Positions 33,936-38,412 of a stretch of 38,412 bases of DNA are shown here, piece after piece. This DNA comes from an uncultured Rhodospirillales bacterium (lineage in GTDB: Bacteria > Pseudomonadota > Alphaproteobacteria > Reyranellales > Reyranellaceae). Below the pieces are notes generated by a model that was not told the origin of the DNA, searched no databases, and saw nothing but the letters and a program-made list of their open reading frames with translations. The translations under genes and the position numbers were made by a program. Positions within the stretch are counted from its first letter, which is position 1. Every line of letters begins with the position of its first letter. The stretch is taken from assembly GCA_945957125.1 (NCBI GenBank), contig CAMFJT010000022.1, positions 1-38,412 on the forward strand, given 5' to 3'.

Positions 33936-34904
33936 TCAGGGCTTCAGCGTGAACACCGAGCGCACGAACTCGGCAACCGCCTTCTGCGTCGCCGTTGCGG
34001 CCGCGTCGTTGCGGCCGACATGCGGATCGAGCTGCACGCAGGTATCGCGATAGGTGAACGGCTCGCCGGTCGCCGCGTTGACCAGCACGCCATCGGCCTT
34101 CTCCACGATCGAGCAGTTACGCACCGTCTGGGAACCTTTGGCGACGACCGGACCAGACCCCAGCGGCGTATCGTAGCCGTGATGGGCATCGGGATACTCG
34201 GTCAGCGCGATATCGCGCCCGGCTGCCTTCAGTCGCTCGACGAAGCGCTTGCAGGAGGCCACGGGGTTATAGTCGTCGGCGGCGCCATGGAAGATGCGGA
34301 TCGGCTTGGCGACCACGGCCGCGTCGTCGATGTAGGTGGTCGAGCAGTCAGGATAAAGCGGGATGTAGGCGGCGAACGCCGCGCCCGACTTGTTCCACAG
34401 CGTGTGGAAGCGTTGCTCGCTGGCGAACAGCGCCGCCTGGCCGCCGCGCGAGAAGCCCATCAACGCGATGCGCTGCGGATCGACCCTCGGATGCTTGGCC
34501 AGCATCGCCAGCGCGCCATAAAGATCGAGGATGAAGTTGAGCCGGCCGAGCTGCGTCTGGTCGGCCGAGACCGACGCGATACCGCGCCCGGTGAACCCGT
34601 CGAGCGCGAAGGTCGACACGCCCATCGCGTTGAACATGCGGCTCCAGGTGTCGATGCCCGGGCTCATGCCGCCCGAGCCGTGCATCAGCACCACGACCGG
34701 CAGCCGCCCGTTGCCCTGCGCGAGGCGCAGCTCGCCGGTGACGGTGGCGGGCTTGCCGCCCTTGCCGGTCAGGAAGTCGCGGTCGCTCAGCGTCTGGGTC
34801 GGGATGGCATGCAGCTCGATCCGCGCGGCGATATCGGCCGTCTGGGCCCGCAGCGGCAGCGCGGCCAGCGCGTAAAGGGCGGCGATCATGGCGTGCTTGA
34901 TCAT
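33936..34904 (-). CDS. Secreted dienelactone hydrolase-like alpha/beta hydrolase
   Basis: Alpha/beta hydrolase of 322 residues with a signal peptide (KHAMIAALYALAALPLRAQ). The nucleophile elbow is GFSRGG (Ser152); Asp210 or Asp211 in HGAADDY and the His pair 241/242 in DAHHGYD complete the triad. The oxyanion region is LMHGSGGM (73-80). A Ser nucleophile in place of the Cys of true dienelactone hydrolase points to an esterase or peptidase-like role in the periplasm. The ATG at 34904 follows GGAGG; the frame is open to 34952 but lacks the signal peptide at its start. It is the first gene of a pair with the pentapeptide protein. Confidence 0.88.
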   Translation of the reverse strand: MIKHAMIAALYALAALPLRAQTADIAARIELHAIPTQTLSDRDFLTGKGGKPATVTGELRLAQGNGRLPVVVLMHGSGGMSPGIDTWSRMFNAMGVSTFALDGFTGRGIASVSADQTQLGRLNFILDLYGALAMLAKHPRVDPQRIALMGFSRGGQAALFASEQRFHTLWNKSGAAFAAYIPLYPDCSTTYIDDAAVVAKPIRIFHGAADDYNPVASCKRFVERLKAAGRDIALTEYPDAHHGYDTPLGSGPVVAKGSQTVRNCSIVEKADGVLVNAATGEPFTYRDTCVQLDPHVGRNDAAATATQKAVAEFVRSVFTLKP

Positions 34905-35345
34905 GTTTCCTCCGCGCGAATTGTGCCACTTCGCGGCGCCGAACGCTCGCACCGAGGAAAACCGGAATGAGCCTCAATCGTCGCCCGACCGTGGGCTGCG
35001 CGCTCTGCGCCGTGCCCGGCCTGATCGCCGTCGGCACCACGGGCATGGCCCAGTCCGAGCCCGCGGCACCTACGTCGTCGAGAAAAGTACGCTCCTCCTC
35101 GCCAGCGTGGGCTCGCGCTCACAGCCGCTCACCTCGGGGACCTTCCTCCTCCCCCGACTTCCGGCAGGACTATCGCATATTCACATTTGCCGTCGTCCCG
35201 AGCGAAGCGAAGCGTAGTCGAGGGACCTCCTCATCCCGGCGGAAGCCGCATGAAGAGGTCGCTCGGCTCAGGTCGGGACGACGGGATTTTTGCTTACTTG
35301 CAATAGTCGTGCGTCTTCGGAGGAGGAAGAATGGAACCGACGAGG
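34905..35345. other. Gene-poor 441-bp gap with a possible decayed exported gene
   Basis: No intact gene is convincing here. On plus, an ATG at 34967 with GAGGAAAA upstream opens MSLNRRPTVGCALCAVPGLI, resembling an export signal, but the frame soon becomes Ser/Arg-rich and unlike a protein core. In the next frame GTYVVEKSTLLLAS appears around 35067-35108, which would fit a single frameshift in a small exported protein. A palindrome occupies 35190-35284. The remnant reading is speculative. Confidence 0.25.
35190..35284. repeat. Palindrome of the CGTCGTCCCGAGC type
   Basis: Outer arms CCGTCGTCCCGA (35190-35201) and TCGGGACGACGG (35273-35284) enclose an inner inverted repeat GACCTCCTCAT (35224-35234) / ATGAAGAGGTC (35250-35260, one mismatch). 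This is a nested two-stem design, 60 bp past the hyuA stop on the minus strand. Sequences of this kind are common dispersed repeats in alphaproteobacteria. It may act as the 3' end of the hyuA transcript. Confidence 0.8.
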
Positions 35346-37394
35346 TCAGCGCACGGCGATCAGCAGGTTGCCGAGCGAATCCTGGCGGACCGTGTCGCCG
35401 GGCTCGACGACGGTCGTGCAATCGAGTTGCTCGAGAATGGCGGGGCCGGTGAGCACGGCGTCCTTCGGCAGCTTGTCGCGCGCATAGACCGGCGTCTGCT
35501 GCCAGCCGTCGGCGAACCACACGCGGCGCTCGCCGGCCTGCGCGGCGGCCAGGGTCGGGGCGCGCTCGGTCGCGGCCAGCGCGGCCAATGAGATTTCCGG
35601 GCGCACGCCGATGACGGCGGTGTGCAGGTTGACCAGGACCGGCGGGATCTCGGCCAGCTCGATGCCGAACCGGCGCCAGTAAGCAGCGGCGAAGGCGGCG
35701 TGCAAGCCGGCGACGCCGATGTCGGGCCGGTCGACGGCGACCGACAGGATGTGGCTCTGCCCCTGGAACTGCATGTCGGCGCTGTAGACCGCGCGCAGCT
35801 CGCGCACCGGCACGCCCTCGGCGGCGATCGTCGCCTCGCCGCGCGCCTTCTGCTCGGCGTAGATGGCGGCGATGTCGGCATCGGCGACGGTGGAGAGCGG
35901 CTTATTGACGGTGCGAACGTAGTCGTGCCGCAGGTCGGCGACGACGCAGCCCAGCGCGTTGGTGATGCCCGGCCGCGCCGGCACCAGCACGGTCGGGATC
36001 GCCAGCTCGCGGGCCAGCGCCGAGGCATGGAGCGGACCGGCGCCGCCGAAGGCGAACAGCGCGAAGTCGCGCGGATCGTGGCCGCGCGACAGAGAAACGA
36101 GGCGGATGGCACCGGCCATCCGATCGTTGGCGATGCGCAGGATCGCCGCCGCCGCGGCATCGGCATCGAGGCCGAGCGGCCGGCCGACCTTCTCCTCGAT
36201 CAGGCCGCGTACGTGGTCGAGCGTCACCGGATGGTCGACGCCGAGCAGCCGGTCGGGATTGAGCCGTCCCAGGATCAGGTTGGCATCGGTGATGGTCGGC
36301 TCCGCGCCGCCGCGGCCGTAGCAGATCGGGCCCGGCCGCGCGCCGGCGCTCTCCGGCCCAACCCGCAGCATGCCGGCGGCATCGATCGAAGCGATCGAGC
36401 CGCCGCCCGCGCCGATCGTGTGCACGTCGACCATCGGCACATGGATCGGCATGGCGTATTCGAGCTCGAGCTCGCCGGAGACCTGCGGCACGGCGTTCTC
36501 GATCAACCCGACATCGGTCGAGGTGCCGCCCATGTCGTAGGTAATCAGGTTCGGCTGGCCCGACACGCGGCCGGTATAGGCGGCAGCCATAACGCCGGAG
36601 GCGGGGCCCGACATCACCGTGTTCACCGCCGCCTCGGCGATGAGCTGCGAGGAGATCGTGCCGCCGTTGCCCTGCATCACCAGGATGTCGCGGTCGAAAC
36701 CCTGGGCCGACAGCTCGGTGCGCAGCCGCGCGAGGTAGCGCGCCAGCACCGGCTGGACCGAGGCGTTGACCGCCGCCGTCACGCCGCGCTCGAACTCGCG
36801 ATATTCCGAGAGGATGGCGTGGCCCGCCGTGACATAGGGGTTGGGCCACAGGCCGCGCACGATCTCGGCCGCGCGCGTCTCGTGGGTGGCATTGATGTAG
36901 CTGTGCAGGAAATGGATCACCACCGCCTCGCAGCCGGCGGCGAGCAGCGTCTTCGCTGCCTCGGCGACGGCGGCCTCGTCGAGCGGCGTCAGGACCTTGC
37001 CGTCGGCGTCCATGCGCTCGGGCACCTCGAGCCGCAGCTCGCGGTCGATCATCGGCCGGAAGGTGCCGCGCAGGCCGTAGGGCTGCGGCCGGGTACGGCG
37101 GCCGAGCTCAAGCACGTCGCGGAAACCTTTGGTCGTGATCAGCCCGACCCGGGCGATCTTGCGCTCGAGCAGCGCGTTGGTCGTGGTCGTCGTGCCATGC
37201 ACGAGGGCCTGCAGGCTGGCAGGCTCGGCACCGGCCGCGGCAAGCGAGGCCATGAAGCCGATCGCCTGGTTGTCGACGGTGGTCGGCACCTTGGCGAGCT
37301 TGACCGCGCCGCTGGCCGTGTCGATCGCCAGCAGGTCGGTGAAGGTGCCGCCGACATCGATGCCGACCGTGAGCGATGCGTTCTGCGAGGACAT
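35346..37394 (-). CDS. hyuA: N-methylhydantoinase/oxoprolinase subunit A family protein (HyuA)
   Basis: ATP-dependent hydantoinase A / acetone carboxylase beta-type subunit of 682 residues. It begins with the ASKHA-like VGIDVGGTFTDLLAID (about 10-25) and has HGTTTTTNALLER, the central GGTSTDVGLI block and GAGGGSIASIDAAG. The C-terminal region contains FAFGGAGPLHASALARELAI. Such subunits activate a ring carbonyl or amide with ATP and work with a HyuB partner. No hyuB follows; the next 441 bp on the minus strand are gene-poor. The ATG at 37394 is 2 bp after the livF stop (TGATCATG), so it is in the transporter operon, which suggests that livFG import its substrate. N-methylhydantoin, oxoproline or another cyclic amide are all possible. 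Confidence 0.88.
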   Translation of the reverse strand: MSSQNASLTVGIDVGGTFTDLLAIDTASGAVKLAKVPTTVDNQAIGFMASLAAAGAEPASLQALVHGTTTTTNALLERKIARVGLITTKGFRDVLELGRRTRPQPYGLRGTFRPMIDRELRLEVPERMDADGKVLTPLDEAAVAEAAKTLLAAGCEAVVIHFLHSYINATHETRAAEIVRGLWPNPYVTAGHAILSEYREFERGVTAAVNASVQPVLARYLARLRTELSAQGFDRDILVMQGNGGTISSQLIAEAAVNTVMSGPASGVMAAAYTGRVSGQPNLITYDMGGTSTDVGLIENAVPQVSGELELEYAMPIHVPMVDVHTIGAGGGSIASIDAAGMLRVGPESAGARPGPICYGRGGAEPTITDANLILGRLNPDRLLGVDHPVTLDHVRGLIEEKVGRPLGLDADAAAAAILRIANDRMAGAIRLVSLSRGHDPRDFALFAFGGAGPLHASALARELAIPTVLVPARPGITNALGCVVADLRHDYVRTVNKPLSTVADADIAAIYAEQKARGEATIAAEGVPVRELRAVYSADMQFQGQSHILSVAVDRPDIGVAGLHAAFAAAYWRRFGIELAEIPPVLVNLHTAVIGVRPEISLAALAATERAPTLAAAQAGERRVWFADGWQQTPVYARDKLPKDAVLTGPAILEQLDCTTVVEPGDTVRQDSLGNLLIAVR

Positions 37395-37396
37395 GA

Positions 37397-38173
37397 TCAG
37401 ACCGAAAGATATTGTTCGCGGAGGGAGGCGTTGGCGGCGAGCTCGGCCATCGTGCCGCCGAAGCGGATCTGGCCCTTCTCGATGATATAGGCGCGGTCGG
37501 CGATGGCCTCGCAGAAGCGCAGGTTCTGCTCGCACAGCAGCACCGACAGGCCCTCGCCCTTGAGCAGGCGGATCGACTGCGCCATCTGCTCGACGATGAT
37601 CGGCGCCAGCCCCTCCGACGGCTCGTCGAGCAGCACGCATTTCGGATTGCCCATCAGCGTGCGGGCGATGGTGAGCATCTGCTGCTCGCCGCCCGACATG
37701 CGCCCGCCCGGCCGCTCGCGCATGCGGGCGAGGTTGGGGAAGATCGCGAAGAGCTTGTCCTCACTCCAGGCCGGCGCGCCGGCGCGCGCGGCCTGCCGGC
37801 CGACCTCGAGATTCTCCCGCACCGACAGCTCGGTGAAGATGCGCCGCTCCTCTGGCACGTAGCCCAGCCCGAGCCGCGCGATGCGATAGGGCGGGAGGCG
37901 CTCGATGCGCCGGCCGGCGAAGCTCACCTCGCCCTGCGCCGGCGGCACCAGCCCCATGATCGCCTTCATCGCCGTCGACTTGCCCGCGCCGTTGCGCCCG
38001 AGCAGCGCCACCACCTCCCCCGCCCGCGCCTCGAGCGAGACGCCGTGCAGGATGTGCGCGCGGCCGTAGAAGGCATGCAGGTCCTTCACGGAAAGAATCG
38101 CCGGGACCGCGCCACTCCGTGGCGCCTCATCACCATGAGCGCCACGGAGTGGCGCGGCCCCAGCGATGCTCAA
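37397..38173 (-). CDS. livF: Branched-chain amino acid-type ABC transporter ATPase LivF, with a repeat-encoded N-terminus
   Basis: ABC ATPase of 258 residues from a TTG start. Walker A (GRNGAGKST), the signature MSGGEQQML, Walker B (CVLLDEPSEGL) and the LivF-typical HAFYGRAHILHGVSLEA are intact. LivF proteins normally begin within a few residues of LSVKDLHAFYG, which here is only residues 27-37. Residues 4-25 are encoded by a palindromic element (38100-38164). The only well-placed start is TTG at 38173, overlapping the livG stop as TTGA, with GGAGG 6 nt upstream. The normal ATG seems lost; starting at GTG 38089 would remove the extension but has no ribosome site. With LivG, unseen LivH/LivM and a binding protein it would import an amino acid or amide-like compound, perhaps the HyuA substrate. 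Confidence 0.88.
   Translation of the reverse strand: MSIAGAAPLRGAHGDEAPRSGAVPAILSVKDLHAFYGRAHILHGVSLEARAGEVVALLGRNGAGKSTAMKAIMGLVPPAQGEVSFAGRRIERLPPYRIARLGLGYVPEERRIFTELSVRENLEVGRQAARAGAPAWSEDKLFAIFPNLARMRERPGGRMSGGEQQMLTIARTLMGNPKCVLLDEPSEGLAPIIVEQMAQSIRLLKGEGLSVLLCEQNLRFCEAIADRAYIIEKGQIRFGGTMAELAANASLREQYLSV
38100..38164. repeat. Palindromic element, GCTGGGA superfamily, type B, inside the livF 5' end
   Basis: Arms at 38100-38130 and 38135-38164 with only a 4-nt loop; the left arm has one extra base and one substitution relative to 7991-8061. The inner hairpin is CCACTCCGTGG, as at 7991. It is in frame with livF and translates to Ala, Gly, Pro and Arg-rich residues without a stop. It separates livG's stop and livF's conserved start region, which in most genomes are adjacent. 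Confidence 0.9.
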
Positions 38174-38412
38174 TGTCCGCCTCCGAGATAGACGGCCTGC
38201 ACGTCGGGATTGGCGCGGACCTCGGCGGGGAGGCCGCCGGCGATCAGGCGGCCGCGGTCGAGCACGATGATGCGGTCGGCCTGGCTGAAGACCACGTCCA
38301 TGTCGTGCTCGGTGAAGAGCACGGCGATCTTCTGCGCGCGCGCCAGACGCGCGGTCAGCTCCATCAGCGCGACGCGCTCCTTGGGCGCCATGCCGGCGGT
38401 CGGCTCGTCCAT
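38170..38412 (-). CDS. livG: ABC transporter ATPase LivG, C-terminal part (runs off the right edge)
   Basis: The last 80 residues of a LivG-type ATPase. Visible are the end of Walker B (MDEPTAGMAPKE), the switch histidine in VLFTEHDMDVVFSQADRI and the family tail ADRIIVLDRGRLIAGGLPAEV, ending VQAVYLGGGH. The Met at the window edge is an internal residue, not a start. The stop (38170-38172) is overlapped by the TTG of livF. With LivF it powers a branched-chain amino acid-type importer. Walker A and the signature lie outside the window. Confidence 0.9.
   Translation of the reverse strand: MDEPTAGMAPKERVALMELTARLARAQKIAVLFTEHDMDVVFSQADRIIVLDRGRLIAGGLPAEVRANPDVQAVYLGGGH
38171..38184 (-). promoter_or_regulatory. 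Ribosome binding site and TTG start of livF
   Basis: On the minus strand GGAGG (38180-38184), a 6-nt spacer and TTG (38171-38173) form a well-spaced start inside the end of livG. The TTG shares two bases with the livG TGA. This is the site that decides the livF start: the frame from it is open through the palindrome into the conserved ATPase, and no ATG is in that frame before the Walker A motif other than ones in other frames of the palindrome. Confidence 0.6.

Overview
This 38.4 kb window is GC-rich chromosomal DNA that is densely coded, with short intergenic gaps and GTG/TTG starts. It is most likely from an alphaproteobacterium. The pointers are a bipartite xanthine dehydrogenase, a Bug-type solute-binding protein, enolase-superfamily sugar-acid enzymes, an N-methylhydantoinase A gene beside livF/livG, and abundant intergenic palindromes. 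Rhodospirillales or a Reyranella/Bradyrhizobium-like lineage is my guess; the sequence alone does not settle the genus. I see no phage, insertion sequence, CRISPR array, tRNA or rRNA.

Layout. 1-1474 (minus): the N-terminal part of an SDR dehydrogenase, and hisC. 1626-7190: a purine-catabolism block, with xdhA-xdhB on minus and two tandem PuuE-like deacetylase-fold proteins diverging on plus. 7199-13708 (minus): a retropepsin-like lipoprotein, an M14 carboxypeptidase-like protein, then a tight SDR / P1-peptidase / crcB / BaiN-flavoprotein operon, and a YihY membrane protein. 13948-17512: a small lipoprotein and a CBS protein on minus, then queC with a VUT-type transporter, a universal stress protein and an exported NTF2-like protein on plus. 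17551-24000: a GST and an exported TPR-Kazal protein on minus, then an RND efflux adaptor and pump on plus. 24026-29423: a Baeyer-Villiger-type monooxygenase, a PNPOx-like flavoprotein, a VOC protein and an HCCA-isomerase-like protein on minus, then an amidase and an aspartate-dehydrogenase-like gene on plus. 29574-38412 (minus): a Bug binding protein, two enolase-superfamily enzymes, a pentapeptide-repeat protein, a dienelactone-hydrolase-like protein, hyuA, livF and partial livG.

Genes working together. XdhAB would oxidise hypoxanthine/xanthine to urate, and the PuuE-like pair could act on a later ring-opening step. QueC and the VUT protein fit synthesis and salvage of queuosine precursors. 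Many neighbours are joined by 4-nt GTGA stop/start overlaps, so translational coupling is the local style.

The most unusual material is a set of intergenic palindromes. Four belong to one modular superfamily with shared ends (GCTGGGA-S-CGCG ... CGCTC) but two exchangeable inner hairpins. Two of these run into coding sequence: one supplies the last ten residues and the stop of the M14 protein, and the other lies inside the 5' end of livF, which seems to start from a TTG and read through it. A second new-looking element is a Cys-IDDR-Cys module with identical spacing in two unlinked lipoproteins.
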